64,000 nt of DNA from Micromonospora tarensis (GCF_016803395.1 NZ_JAEVHL010000008.1:1-64000); one strand, 5' to 3'; positions 18,542 through 28,697 are shown, counted from the first letter of the stretch. Made by a program: numbers and translations. The notes: a model not told the origin generated them from the letters alone.

Positions 18542-19366
18542 CTACCCCTTCACTGATCCCTGGATCAGGGCCTTGATGAACTGTCGCTGGAAGATCAGGA
18601 ACACGATCAGGGTGGGGGTGAGGATCAGCAGCGACCCGGCGCACAGCAGCACCAGATCCGTGCCCCACTGGCCCTGGAACGCGCCGAGCGCGCCGGCCAT
18701 CGTGCGTTTGCTGGCGTCGTCGACGAGGACGATGGCGAGCAGGAACTGGTTCCACGTCCAGAGGAACATCAGGATGGTCAGCGAGGCGATCGCCGGCCGG
18801 GCGAGTGGCACCTGGACCCGCCAGAACAACTGCCACGTGCTGCTGCCGTCCACCCGGGCCGCCTCGGACAGCTCGACCGGCACGTTGGTGAAGTGGGCCC
18901 GCATCCAGAACACCGCGAACGGCATGTACAGGCCGATCAGCGGCAGGATGATCGCCCAGCGGGTGTTGAGCAGACCGAGATCCTGCATCTGGTAGTAGAG
19001 CGGAGTGACCACCGCCTCGAAGGGCAGCGTCAGGCCGAGCAGGAGCAGGCCGAAGACGAGCCGGCCGCCGGGCACCCGCAACTGACCGAGCCCGAACCCG
19101 GCCATGGTGGCGATCAGCACGGACACCGGCACGACACCCGCCACGATGAGCAGGCTGGAGCGCAGCAGGGCACCCATGTTGGCGGCGGTGAAGGCGTCGG
19201 CGAAGTTCCCCCACTGGGGGTCGGACGGCCAGGCCAGACCGTCGGGTACGCTGCCGCGCGGCTGCAACGCCGCCGAGAGCATGCTCACGAACGGCAGCAG
19301 GGTGACCACGATCAGGGCGATCAGCAACACTCGGCCGGTCACCTGTTCGCGTCGGCTCAGGTTCAC
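18542..19366 (-). CDS. Carbohydrate ABC transporter permease (MalG/LacG type)
   Basis: This 274-residue inner-membrane protein has six hydrophobic segments and the EAA loop AARVDGSSTWQLFWRVQVPL that contacts the ATPase. The C-terminus (RQFIKALIQGSVKG) is typical of the MalG branch of CUT1 importers. It overlaps the stop of the upstream permease by 4 bases (GTGA), indicating tight coupling. No ATPase gene is in the operon, so a shared MsiK-like ATPase elsewhere is inferred. Confidence 0.95.
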   Translation of the reverse strand: MNLSRREQVTGRVLLIALIVVTLLPFVSMLSAALQPRGSVPDGLAWPSDPQWGNFADAFTAANMGALLRSSLLIVAGVVPVSVLIATMAGFGLGQLRVPGGRLVFGLLLLGLTLPFEAVVTPLYYQMQDLGLLNTRWAIILPLIGLYMPFAVFWMRAHFTNVPVELSEAARVDGSSTWQLFWRVQVPLARPAIASLTILMFLWTWNQFLLAIVLVDDASKRTMAGALGAFQGQWGTDLVLLCAGSLLILTPTLIVFLIFQRQFIKALIQGSVKG

Positions 19367-20315
19367 GGCTTCTCCCCCCGGGTCAGTCGTTGGATCGGCA
19401 GCACACAGGCCAGCACCAGCAGCATGAGTACGACGGCGAGCGCCGAAGCGAGCCCGACCTGACGCTGCGAGAAGGCCAGCCGGTAGATCTCCAGGCCCGG
19501 CACGGTGGTCTGCAGGCCGGGGCCGCCACTGGTGGAGATGTAGACGATGTCGAAGCTGGCCAGGGCGGCGATGATCGTCACGGTGAGGCAGACCCCGATC
19601 TCCTGACGCAGGCTGGGCAGGGTCACGGCGAAGAACTCGCGCACCGGCCCGGCACCGTCCAGGCGGGCGGCCTCGTACAACCCCGGATCAATCTTGCTCA
19701 TGCCGGTGACCAGCAGGATGGTGCAGAGACCGAGCAGGACCCAGGCCCCGATCACGCCCACGGCCGGCAGCGCCGTGTCGAAGTCGCCGAGCCAGGCGCG
19801 CGTGACGCCGCCGAGGCCGACCGCCCGCAACACCTGGTTGACCAGACCGTTCGACGAGAGCAGCCAGCTCCACGCGATGCCCGCCGCCACCAGCGGGATG
19901 ACCTGCGGCAGGAAGAGGATGGTCCGGACGACGGTCCCGAACGCGCCGGTGGTGATCCGGCGGACCATGCTCGCCACCAGCAGCCCGAGCGCGACCGGGA
20001 TGAAGCTGAAGAAGACGATCAGGACGACCGCGTTACCAATGATCTTCAACAGGTCGCTGTCGGTGAAGACGGTGAGGTAGTTGTCCAGGCCCACCCAGCG
20101 GGCCACCCCGATCCCGTTCCAGTCGTAGAGCGAGTACTGCAGGGTCAGCACGAGCGGGCGGAGGACGAACACCGCGTACATCACCAGGGCGGGCAGCACG
20201 TACAGCCAGCCCGTCCCGGCCGCGCGGGCCCACCGGAACCGGTGAGCCGCGCGGGGGTCGGACGGGAACGACGATCGTCGCGCCCGGTTGGTGCGCTGCC
20301 GAGGGCAGACGTCAT
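19363..20315 (-). CDS. Carbohydrate ABC transporter permease (MalF type), frameshifted at the N-terminus
   Basis: About 317 residues. The ATG at 20315 overlaps the stop of the binding-protein gene (ATGA), so MTSALGSAPTGRDDRR is the natural start. The transmembrane part (GWLYVLPALVMYAVFVL onward) is in another frame; one missing base between 20240 and 20310 joins them. Six membrane segments are visible, and the EAA loop reads YEAARLDGAGPVREFFAVTL. It forms a heterodimer with the MalG-type permease downstream. Sugar specificity is unknown, although the LacI and GH32-like neighbours hint at a fructan-type oligosaccharide. Confidence 0.92.
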
Positions 20316-21667
20316 CGGGACAGTTCCTTCGCGTACTCGGCCTGGACCGCCTTCACGTACCCCTCGGGCGTCTGCTGGCCGGCGACCAGCTTCTGCAACT
20401 CGGGCGTGATCGCGGCGGCGAAGATACCGCCGGTCGCGTTCGCGGTGAAGTCCACAGCGCCGTTCTCCGCCCCGAGCTGCTGCGACGCCTTCAGGGTCTC
20501 GGCCAGCACGGTGTTCGGCGCGGCGGCCGGCACCGGCAGGTCGCTCGGGCCGCCGGGGCTGGAGCCGCCGACCGTCACCGAGATCTCGCGTGCCTTGGCG
20601 TTGGTGTGCACCCAGTTCAGGAAGTACGCGGCGGCGTCCGGGTTCTTGGCCTTGGCGGAGACGCCGAAGGTGTTCGGGGCGGACATCGCCACGTGCTTCC
20701 CACCGGGGGACTCGGTGGGGAAGAGGAAGAAGCCCACGTTGCCGGGCATCGCCTTGTCCAGGTTGGCCGACTCCCAGTCGCCGTTGAACATGAACAGGCC
20801 GTTGCCCTTCTGGAACTCCCCCACCATGCCCGCGTAGTCCAGGGCGTTGGCGTCCTTGGGGAAGTAGCCGGCCTGCGCCCACTTCTGGATGGTCTGGGTG
20901 GCCTTCAGCGCGGCCGGGGTGTCGAAGGTGGCCCCGGGCTTCTGGAAGATCCAGTCGGCGACCTGGGTCGGGTCGCCGAACTGGTTCTGCAGCGCCTGGT
21001 GCGGGAAGTTGATGCCGGCGGTGTTCTTGTTGAACTGCATGATCGGCTGGATTCCGCTGGTCTTCGCCTTCGCCAGCAACTGCTCGAAGTCGGCGACAGT
21101 GGCCGGCGGCTGGGTCATCCCGATCTGGGTGGCCAGCTTCTTGTTGTAGAAGACGCCGGTGACGCTGTAGCCGAGCCCCATCCCGTACAGCGAGCCGGTG
21201 CCCCGGGTGTTGTCACCGACGCGCAACTGCATGAGCTGCGAGGCGGGGAACTTGTCCCAGCCGTACGCGGTGAAGTACGGGTCGAGGTTCTTGAGCAGGT
21301 CGTCCTTGACCAGGTCGACCATGGTGGGGAGCCGGATGATGTCCGGCGCGTTGTCCGAGGCGATCACCCGGGGCGCGTTCTCCACGATCACCGTGAACTG
21401 GTCCTCGCGGATGGTGAACGTGACATTGGAGTGCTGCTTGGAGAACTCGTCGGCCAACGCCTTGGCCAGCGGGAAGCCGGTCTCCGCGTACATCTCCAGG
21501 GTGATCGGGTCGCTGCCCAGCTCCGTCTTGACGGCGGCGTCGGACTGCTGGGTCGACGACCGGTCCTCTCCCGGCGCGCTACAGGCCGTCGCGGTCATCC
21601 CGACCGCCAGCAGTGACGCGAGGAGCACAGTTCTCCGTCGCGGAAACTTTGTCAGCAATTCTGCCAT
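20312..21667 (-). CDS. Extracellular sugar-binding lipoprotein of ABC transporter
   Basis: A 451-residue solute-binding protein of the CUT1 class. The lipobox is in VGMTATACSAPGE, so Cys becomes lipidated and the protein is tethered outside the membrane. Binding-protein features include DNAPDIIRLPTMVDLV and FNGDWESANLDKAMPG near the ligand cleft. The ATG at 21667 was chosen for AAGGAGT 8 bp upstream; an ATG at 21685 is possible. It is the first gene of a four-gene operon and has a LacI operator about 117 bp upstream. Confidence 0.93.
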   Translation of the reverse strand: MAELLTKFPRRRTVLLASLLAVGMTATACSAPGEDRSSTQQSDAAVKTELGSDPITLEMYAETGFPLAKALADEFSKQHSNVTFTIREDQFTVIVENAPRVIASDNAPDIIRLPTMVDLVKDDLLKNLDPYFTAYGWDKFPASQLMQLRVGDNTRGTGSLYGMGLGYSVTGVFYNKKLATQIGMTQPPATVADFEQLLAKAKTSGIQPIMQFNKNTAGINFPHQALQNQFGDPTQVADWIFQKPGATFDTPAALKATQTIQKWAQAGYFPKDANALDYAGMVGEFQKGNGLFMFNGDWESANLDKAMPGNVGFFLFPTESPGGKHVAMSAPNTFGVSAKAKNPDAAAYFLNWVHTNAKAREISVTVGGSSPGGPSDLPVPAAAPNTVLAETLKASQQLGAENGAVDFTANATGGIFAAAITPELQKLVAGQQTPEGYVKAVQAEYAKELSR

Positions 21668-21783
21668 TCCAAGACTCCTTGACATCTTCACGCGCACGTC
21701 GTGAGCGCCTCGCCCGGGCGCAGCACCCGTACGGTCAGCGAAAAGAACCATCGAAGGCACCTCTGGATGCGCCAGAAGTGGTC

Positions 21784-21799
21784 GCTAAACTGATTTAGC
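21784..21799. promoter_or_regulatory. LacI operator upstream of the sugar ABC operon
   Basis: GCTAAACTGATTTAGC has perfect 6-bp arms around four bases. It lies between the divergent binding-protein gene and lacI-like gene. The same CTAAA-N4-TTTAG pattern recurs at 23032, on the other side of the regulator. Confidence 0.8.
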
Positions 21800-21963
21800 A
21801 GAGCATGCGCGTGGCACGGGAAGCTGTCAAGGACAACTTCGCAACGGTGCGGAAACGTTGGGTTCACCTCGGCCCGACCCTGACCGGCGCTGGATCCCGG
21901 ACGGCGACGCATCATGATGGGCGGGAGCGGCGCCCGTGGCACCGCGCCTGATTCGGAGGACTG

Positions 21964-22989
21964 ATGGGCCGCAACAGAGCAACACTGGCCGATGTCGCGC
22001 GCAAGGCCGGGTTGTCCAAGACCGCCGCGTCGATGGTGCTCAACGGCAGGGAGGGCACCCGACTCTCGGCCGAGGCGCACCAGCGCGTGTTCGCCGCCGC
22101 CGAGGAGCTCGGCTACCGGCCCAACCTCGCCGCGCGCAGCCTCCGGACCCGCAAGACGGCCACCATCGCGTTCGTGTCCGACATCGTGGCCACCACCCGG
22201 TTCGCCGGCGATCTCATCCGCGGCGCCCTCGACGCGGCCCGCGAACGGGACCACGTCCTCCTCATCACCGAGACACAGGGCGACGCGACCTTCGAGCAGT
22301 ACGCCATCGAGGCCGTCCTCGACCGGCAGGTGGACGGAGTGATCTACGCGGCGATGGCGACCCGACGGCTGACCGTCCCCCCGGCCATCCTCGGCGGCCC
22401 GGTGGTGCTGCTCAACGCCACGAGCCCCGACAGCCTGCCCAGCGTGCTCCCCGACGACGAACGGGCCGGCCGTTCCGTCGCCAACGCGCTGCTGGAACTC
22501 GGCCACCGCGACGCGATCGCCCTCATCGGCCGTAACCGCCTCAAGGAGGACGACCCCGAGGTCTCGCTCGCCGCCCGCGCCCGGTTACGCGGCATCCAGC
22601 AGGCGCTCAACGAGGCAGAGGTCAGCCTCCTGGCCGAGTGTTTCTGCACCGAGTGGTTGCCCGAACACGGTTACGCCGCCATGCGGGGCCTGCTGACCAG
22701 GCCGAAGCGACCCAGCGCGATCATCTGCATGAACGACCGGCTGGCCTTCGGCGCCTACCAGGCGCTCGGCGAGGCGGGGCTGACCGTCCCGGAGGACATC
22801 TCGGTCATCTCGTTCGACGACGACCCGATCGCCGCCTGGCTGCGTCCCGGCCTGGCCACCACGGCACTGCCGCACGAGCAGATGGGGCGGCGGGCGGTCG
22901 AACTGCTCCTGGACGGCGGCGTCGCCGAGCCGTCGCTCGTTCCGATGCCCCTGCGCCGACGCCGGTCCCTCGCGCCTCCGGCCGGCTGA
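21964..22989 (+). CDS. LacI family transcriptional regulator
   Basis: A 341-residue repressor. The N-terminal helix-turn-helix reads ATLADVARKAGLSKTAASMV, followed by the hinge helix segment RPNLAARSLRTRKTATIAFV. The remaining 280 residues form a periplasmic-binding-protein-like sugar sensor (AIICMNDRLAFGAYQALGEA, DISVISFDDDPIAAWL). GGAGG precedes the ATG. Matching operators at 21784 and 23032 lie on both sides, so it very likely represses the ABC operon and the GH32-like gene and is relieved by a sugar. It has a full-length DNA-binding domain and no damage. Confidence 0.95.
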   Translation: MGRNRATLADVARKAGLSKTAASMVLNGREGTRLSAEAHQRVFAAAEELGYRPNLAARSLRTRKTATIAFVSDIVATTRFAGDLIRGALDAARERDHVLLITETQGDATFEQYAIEAVLDRQVDGVIYAAMATRRLTVPPAILGGPVVLLNATSPDSLPSVLPDDERAGRSVANALLELGHRDAIALIGRNRLKEDDPEVSLAARARLRGIQQALNEAEVSLLAECFCTEWLPEHGYAAMRGLLTRPKRPSAIICMNDRLAFGAYQALGEAGLTVPEDISVISFDDDPIAAWLRPGLATTALPHEQMGRRAVELLLDGGVAEPSLVPMPLRRRRSLAPPAG

Positions 22990-23031
22990 CCACCGACCCT
23001 CCGCCGTACCGCCGGCTGGCCGTGGCCGGCG

Positions 23032-23045
23032 CTAAAACGGTTTAG
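23032..23045. promoter_or_regulatory. LacI operator upstream of the GH32-like gene
   Basis: CTAAAACGGTTTAG matches the CTAAA-N4-TTTAG pattern of the site at 21784 and ends 16 bp before the GH32-like start codon, so repressor binding would block the promoter or early transcription. Confidence 0.8.
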
Positions 23046-23061
23046 TGCTAGGTTTCCGGCC

Positions 23062-24015
23062 ATGCTTCGTCTATCCGACCACTGGGTGTGGGACAGCTGG
23101 TACGCGCAGGACGACAACGGCCTCTGGCACGTGTTCTTCCTGCGCGCGTCCCGCGCCCTGCACGACCCGCACCGGCGGCACCGCCGGGCCAGCATCGGCC
23201 ACGCCGTCTCGGCGGACCTGCGCTCGTGGCGGCTGGTCGCCGACGCCCTGGTCTGCGCCGACGCACCCGGCTGGGATGACCTGGCGACCTGGACCGGCTG
23301 CACGGTCCGCGGGCCGGACGGACGGTGGTACCTGTTCTACACCGGCGTCGGTCGCGCCGAGGACGGGCTCGTCCAACGCATCGGGCTGGCCGTCTCCGAC
23401 GACCTGATGACCTGGCACCGGCACGGCAGCGAGCCGATCGTCCAGGCCGACCCCACCTGGTACGAGCTGCTGGACAAGGACCTGTGGTACGAGCAGGCAT
23501 GGCGTGACCCCTGGGTCTTCCCCGACCCGGATGGCGGAGGCTGGCACATGCTGATCACCGCCCGCGCCAACACCGGACCGACGAACACCCGTGGCGTCGT
23601 CGGCCACGCCACCTCCACCGACCTCGTCACCTGGACCGTCCAGCCGCCGCTGTCGACACCGGCCGGCTTCGGCCACCTGGAGGTGCCCCAGGTCGCGGTC
23701 GTCGACGGGCAGCCCCTGCTGCTGTTCTCCACCGACACCACCAGCAGCGCTCGACGCGACGACCACCGGATCTGGGTGGCGACCGGCGAGACCACCCTCG
23801 GGCCGTGGGACATCGCCGGCGCGCAGCCGTTCACCCACCCGCACCTGTACGCGCCCCGGCTGGTCCGCGGACCCGCCGACGACTGGTCCCTCGTCGGTTT
23901 CCTCGACCACGTCGACGACACCTTCGTCGGGGAACTCACCGATCCCATCCCCGTCCGCTACGAGGCCGCCGCCGGGCTGACCGTGGACCCGGCGAGGGCG
24001 AACGCAGGGCAGTAG
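23062..24015 (+). CDS. Glycoside hydrolase, clan GH-J like (GH32/68 related)
   Basis: A 317-residue intracellular enzyme without signal peptide, built as a five-bladed propeller. WVWDSWYAQDDNGLWHVFFL carries the probable nucleophile Asp, AWRDPWVFPDPDGGGWHML matches the RDP stabiliser motif, and HLEVPQVAVVDGQPLLLF supplies a candidate acid/base Glu. It lacks the C-terminal beta-sandwich of most GH32 enzymes, so it is shorter than typical. With the neighbouring ABC importer and LacI control it probably degrades an imported fructoside or related oligosaccharide. Clan membership is inferred from motifs only; a GH43 or GH130-like enzyme is a weaker alternative. Confidence 0.75.
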   Translation: MLRLSDHWVWDSWYAQDDNGLWHVFFLRASRALHDPHRRHRRASIGHAVSADLRSWRLVADALVCADAPGWDDLATWTGCTVRGPDGRWYLFYTGVGRAEDGLVQRIGLAVSDDLMTWHRHGSEPIVQADPTWYELLDKDLWYEQAWRDPWVFPDPDGGGWHMLITARANTGPTNTRGVVGHATSTDLVTWTVQPPLSTPAGFGHLEVPQVAVVDGQPLLLFSTDTTSSARRDDHRIWVATGETTLGPWDIAGAQPFTHPHLYAPRLVRGPADDWSLVGFLDHVDDTFVGELTDPIPVRYEAAAGLTVDPARANAGQ

Positions 24016-24075
24016 ACCGGACGGAGCTGGGCCGATCACCGTCGGTCACCATCGTCCGGAGGTGGATGGGGAGTT

Positions 24076-24124
24076 GAGCGGTATACCTCAGAGGCAATAA
24101 ATATGCCTCTGAGGTATACCGCTC
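24076..24124. repeat. Perfect 21-bp inverted repeat with 7-base AT-rich loop
   Basis: Left arm 24076-24096 and right arm 24104-24124 are exact reverse complements; the loop is ATAAATA. It lies between the GH32-like gene and the converging beta-helix gene. It may act as a bidirectional terminator, but its length and perfection, with the nested palindrome GGTATACC, also fit a dispersed palindromic element. Confidence 0.85.
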
Positions 24125-24179
24125 CTCGGCAGATCGACCGGCCGGGCCAGCCGAGTGCCCACGGATCTACTCGTCTAGG

Positions 24180-26566
24180 TCAGCTGCGCAGCTGCCACTG
24201 CTGGTTGGTGCCGCCGTTGCAGGACCAGAGGATCAACTTCGTGCCGTTCGCCGTCCCGGCGCCGTTGGCGTCCAGGCAGAGACCCGACTGCGCGCCGGTG
24301 ATGGTGCCGTTGGCGTTGATGTTCCACTGCTGGTTGGTGCCGCCGTTGCAGTCCCAGATCACCACCTGGGTGCCGTTGCTGGTGCCCTGACCGGAGGCGT
24401 CCAGGCACTTGCTGCCGTACACCATGAGCTGCCGGCTCGCGGTCGCGGTCCACCGCTGGTTGGTGGCACCACTGATGCAGTCCCAGAGCTGGGCCTGCGT
24501 GCCGTTCGTCGTGCTGGAGTTGCCGATCTCGGCGCACCGGCCCGACTGGACGCCCACCAGCTGAACGTTCTGTGGGTTGGTGCCGCCACCGCTCTGCACG
24601 CCGGCGGCGTTGATCACCGTCTGCGCGCCGGACGGCCAACCCCCGGTGACCGTGACGTTGCCGTTGACCACGTTGCCGCGGTCGCCGTTCGTCACGTTCG
24701 TGCTGTTGTTCGTCGCCCAGTTGTTGGTGACGGTGAAGTTGCCCATGTTCTCCGCGTACCAGTAGTTGGCGGTCGCCCAGGTGCCGGTCGAGGAGAAGAC
24801 GTTGTTGCGGGCGGTGTAGTAGCGGGACCCCTCGTCGAAGTAGAGCCCGAACCAGCCGTTGGTCCGCAGGCAGTAGTTCTCGTTGATGGTTCCGCCCGGG
24901 TTCGCCGACAGCGTGTAGATGCACCCGCCGTCGGTCATCTGCTGCATGACGTCGTGCACGTAGTTGCCGATGACCTGGTTGTTGGCCGCCGTGGTCGCCG
25001 TCGTGTAGCGCGGCTGGTAGTTGTACAGGCCCCGGTTCGCGTAGTGCTGGCTGCCACCGGCGTCGTTGGCGCCCCAGCCGTACCCGACCGACAGACCGGT
25101 GTACGGCATGTTGTAGACCTCGTTGTGCGAGACCAACGCGGTGTTCACGTAGGTGGTCAGGATCGAGACCACCCCCCGGTACTCCAGGCCGAGATCGTGC
25201 ACCCGGTTGTTGCTGATGGTGATGTTGCGGTTGACCATCCGCTGGTCACTGGGGTGATGGGCGTCGGCGCGTACCCCACCGACCACGATGCCGCCGGCGG
25301 AGTTGCGGGCGATCTCGGAGCGGGTGACGGTGATGTTGCTGGCGCCCAGCCCGACGCCGCTGGCGTGGGCGTTGGCGTCGTTGCCGATACCGATCGCGGT
25401 CTGTCCGAGGTTGACGAACTGCGAGTCGCTGAAGGTGATGGTGTTTGCCGCGGAAACCTGCACGGCGGCCGGCATCTGGTTCCAGTTCGGCCGGGTCGCC
25501 TCGAACTGCGGGCAGCCGGCCTGGCACGAGGTCAACGCGTCGGACGGACGCGACCAGGTGCCGGTGATGTGCGCACCGGTCTGCTGGTCGGCGAAACCGT
25601 TGCTGCTGCTGGGGCCGAGCCAGCTGGTGCCGGTGAAGGTGATGCCGCTGAACGAGATGTGGTGCGCCGGGGCGTCATAGCTGCCGCCGACGTTGACCAG
25701 GGACTGTAGCTGCGGCAGCTCGACGCTGACCGAGCTCATGTTCTGCCCCGCCAGCGGGATGTAGTTGAGCTGGCCGTTGCTGGGGTTGAGGTACCACTCC
25801 CCCGGTGAGTCCAGGAACTCGTACGCGTTGGTCAGGTAGAACGGACCGGCGCGGTGCGGGCTGGAGAGGGTGTCGAAGCCGAACGTGTTGTTGTTCCACG
25901 CGGGCTGCTGCATGGTCAAAAAGTTGCCGCTGATGCTCTGCACCGGCGAGTACCGGTCGGTGAACGAGCCGACGCTCTCCACCTCGACCCGGTTCTGGTT
26001 GCCCAGGTTGTTGAGGTAGCTGAGCGCGCTGTTGCTGAACCGCATGCCGCTGGTGGTGAAGGTGAAGTCGGAGCGGTTCACGGCGGTCCGGGCCCGGGTG
26101 GCGACGGCCCCGTTGACGTAGAGCTGGCGGGAGTCGAGCCCGGCCCCGACGTTGGCACGCCAGATGTTGCGGCCGGCGTCGACCTGCGACCAACCGGTGA
26201 CCGCGCGGGCGCCGGTGATCGTCGGACGGGCGGAGGCAGCCGCCCGCCAGACCACCTGGTAGCCATTGGTGCCCGAGTCGGCAGCGGTGAATCGCAGCGG
26301 CGCCGAGAGCCGGTAGGCGCCGTTGGCCAACTCCACGACGATGTCACCGGACATCGCGCTGTTCTGCGTCCGCACCGCGGCCTGGGCGGCGGTCAGCGAA
26401 CACGGTTGGCTGGCCGAGCAACTGGTGCCGGTGCCGGTGGGCGACGCGTAGAGGGTGGTGGTGGCTGCGGCGGCCGGGGCGGCCGCGACGGTGACGGCGA
26501 CCACTGCGGTGACCGCCGTCGCGGCGGCGCGGCCAGCAGCCGGCGCAGCGGAGGGTAAGGGGACAC
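24180..26566 (-). CDS. Secreted right-handed beta-helix protein with CBM13 (frameshifted in the signal peptide)
   Basis: About 795 residues. The GTG at 26566 (VSPYPPLRRLLAA) starts a signal peptide; one missing base near 26540 joins it to TAVVAVTVAAAPAAA. The body is a parallel beta-helix with many Asn-rich turns (ITISNNRVHDLGLEYRG, NQVIGNYVHDVMQQMTDGG), as in polysaccharide lyases and some glycosidases. The last 125 residues are a ricin-type trefoil with repeated QxW (GGTNQQWNINANG, GGTNQQWQLRS). It is the last gene of the monosaccharide ABC cluster. Enzymatic class is not certain. Confidence 0.82.
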
Positions 26567-26645
26567 GGGATGGTGCTCCTGACGTGCGGAGGGCATGGGG
26601 ACGGAACGCCTCGACGAGCGGGAGGCGTGGCTGGCGGGCGGGCGG

Positions 26646-27497
26646 TTATCCGAGGGTCTCCCGGAGATAGCGCAGGCCGTCGGTGGCGAGCCGGTCCTGC
26701 GAGGGGGCCAGCGGACGCCAGATCGCCGCGGCGGTGGCGATTGTCTCGTTCTCCGCCGTGAACGACTCGATGCAGATCGGGCCCGGATAGCCGGTGTCCC
26801 GCAGCACCGAGAAGAAGCGGGGCCAGTCGAAGTGGTCGGCGCCGGGTGCGCCGCGGTTGGTGCCGCTGACCTGGACGTGCTTGATGTGCGGGCCGGCGAC
26901 GGCGAGAGCCGCGTAGGGGTCGGCCTCCTCGATGTTCATGTGATAGGTGTCGATCATGATGCCGACGCTCGGCGGCAGACCGTCGATCAACTCGACCGTC
27001 TGCTCGATCGTGTTGACGACGCTCGTCTCGTAGCGGTTCAGCGCCTCGACCCCGATGCTCACCCCGCACTCGCCGGCCTGCTCCGCCACCGGGGCGAGGG
27101 CCCGCCGGAAATCCGCGTAGCAGGCCGCGCGGGCCGCCGGCGACATCCGCCAGGTGCGGCCGACCGAGGCGTACACGGGGCCGCCGACGCATCCGGCGCC
27201 GACGGCCGCCGCGCTCGCCACGCAGCCCTTGAGGTACGCCACTGTCGACTCGACCACGTCCGGTGCGGCGTCCACCAGGTCCCGACCCGGCGGCGTGACC
27301 GCGCAGACGCCGGCGGCGACGAGGCCGTGCGCCGCCAGCAGGTCCCGGGTGCGGGCCGGGTCCCAGTCACCGGGCTGCTCGATCGGCAGCTCGACCGCGT
27401 CGAAGCCGAACGCGGCGATCCGTGGGATCAGTTCGGCCAGGGCCTCGTCGTCGACCGGCGAGGCCCACACCCAGGGGTTGACACCGATGGCGTACAC
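26646..27497 (-). CDS. Sugar epimerase/isomerase, D-tagatose 3-epimerase-like TIM barrel
   Basis: A 283-residue cytosolic protein of the xylose-isomerase-like TIM barrel family. Likely metal ligands are the Glu in SIGVEALNRYETSVVNT, the Asp and His in MIDTYHMNIEEADPY, the His in HIKHVQVSGTNRGAPG and the Glu in GPICIESFTAE, as in ketose 3-epimerases. The GTG start is 5 bp after the stop of the binding-protein gene, so it is co-transcribed with the importer and probably converts the imported ketose or aldose. The precise sugar is unknown. Confidence 0.85.
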   Translation of the reverse strand: MYAIGVNPWVWASPVDDEALAELIPRIAAFGFDAVELPIEQPGDWDPARTRDLLAAHGLVAAGVCAVTPPGRDLVDAAPDVVESTVAYLKGCVASAAAVGAGCVGGPVYASVGRTWRMSPAARAACYADFRRALAPVAEQAGECGVSIGVEALNRYETSVVNTIEQTVELIDGLPPSVGIMIDTYHMNIEEADPYAALAVAGPHIKHVQVSGTNRGAPGADHFDWPRFFSVLRDTGYPGPICIESFTAENETIATAAAIWRPLAPSQDRLATDGLRYLRETLG

Positions 27498-27502
27498 CGG
27501 AC

Positions 27503-28684
27503 CTACTTCCAGCGCTGCGGGTAACCGGGCAGGTCGGTGCAGCCGCACATCGCGTAGTGCAACGGCGGCATGTTCGGGTCGAGGTACTGGTCCAGGTTCT
27601 CCTGGGTGACGGTCGGCTGCGGCAGCTTCCACGGGTTGGACACCTGCTCGCCGTCGAGGATCCGCAGCGCCGCGATGACCGGGGTGCGCCACTGGTAGGT
27701 CGGGTAGGTCGGCGCGATGGCGGTGAGCTTCTTGTCCTTCCAGATCTTCAGGAAGTCGAGCTGGTCCTCGCCGTTCATCGGTGGGACGGGCTTGCCCGCG
27801 TCCTGGAACGCCTCGACCGCCGCGACGGCCACCGCTCCGGCGTCCATCCAGACGCCGTCGATAGTGCCGTACCGCTGGATGTAGTCGTCCACGATCTTCT
27901 TGGTCTTGGCCGGATCGCCGTCGGTGAACTCGACGCCGACCACGTCGACCTTCGCCTTGTCGAACGCCACCTTCGCGGCCGACCAGCGGGTCTCCAGGAC
28001 GTCGACGCCGGGCAGGATCCGCAGGGCGAGGACCTTGCCGCCGGGCTTCATCTTCTGGCTGACGAACTCGGCGCCGACGTGGCCGAACCCGTAACCGCCG
28101 ATCGGGTTGATGAAGGTCACCGGGCACTTCGTGTTGACGCCACGGTCGAAGACGACCACCGGCAGCCCGGCCTGGCAGGCCGCCTCGACGGCCGGGGTGA
28201 GCGTGGCGGTGGTGTTCGGCGAGACGATCAGCGCGTCGCAGCCCTTGCCGAGCAGGTCGTTGATGTCCGCGATCTGCTTCTGGTCCTTGCCCTCGGCGTC
28301 GACGTGCACGAACTCCTTGATCCGGCTCTTCTGCGCCTCGACCTCGGCCTGCATGGTCTTGAACCCGACCTGCCGCCAGGGGTTGTTCAGGGCCGCGTTG
28401 GAGAAGCAGATCTTGTGCGGCCCGTTCTTCTTGAACTTGGCGGTGTCCACCATCGTCGGGTTCAGCACCTGCTCCCACGGCTTGTCCGCCGGACCGGTCG
28501 CGGTGGCGCTGAGCAGCGACAGCTCGGCGTCGTAGTCGGCCTGCACGAAGAACTTCGACTGCTCCCCGGTGCCCGACCCGGCGGCCGGGGCGCTGCCCGA
28601 AGGGCCGGCGGCCGGTTCGTCGGTGGCGCAGGCGGCGAGGGACAGCACTGTGACAGCGGCAAGCGCCGCCATGGAACGTCGCAC
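27503..28684 (-). CDS. Monosaccharide-binding lipoprotein (RbsB-like)
   Basis: A 393-residue periplasmic-type binding protein. The lipobox in VLSLAACATDEP anchors it to the membrane. Type-1 binding-protein features are KICFSNAALNNPWRQVGF, GCDALIVSPNTTATLTPAV and GLPVVVFDRGVN, typical of ribose, xylose or related sugar binders. The long spacer after the signal peptide (Gly/Ala/Ser/Pro) is usual for actinobacterial lipoproteins. It is fourth in the operon after the ATPase and two permeases. Confidence 0.93.
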   Translation of the reverse strand: MRRSMAALAAVTVLSLAACATDEPAAGPSGSAPAAGSGTGEQSKFFVQADYDAELSLLSATATGPADKPWEQVLNPTMVDTAKFKKNGPHKICFSNAALNNPWRQVGFKTMQAEVEAQKSRIKEFVHVDAEGKDQKQIADINDLLGKGCDALIVSPNTTATLTPAVEAACQAGLPVVVFDRGVNTKCPVTFINPIGGYGFGHVGAEFVSQKMKPGGKVLALRILPGVDVLETRWSAAKVAFDKAKVDVVGVEFTDGDPAKTKKIVDDYIQRYGTIDGVWMDAGAVAVAAVEAFQDAGKPVPPMNGEDQLDFLKIWKDKKLTAIAPTYPTYQWRTPVIAALRILDGEQVSNPWKLPQPTVTQENLDQYLDPNMPPLHYAMCGCTDLPGYPQRWK

Positions 28685-28697
28685 TATGGTTTCCCCT

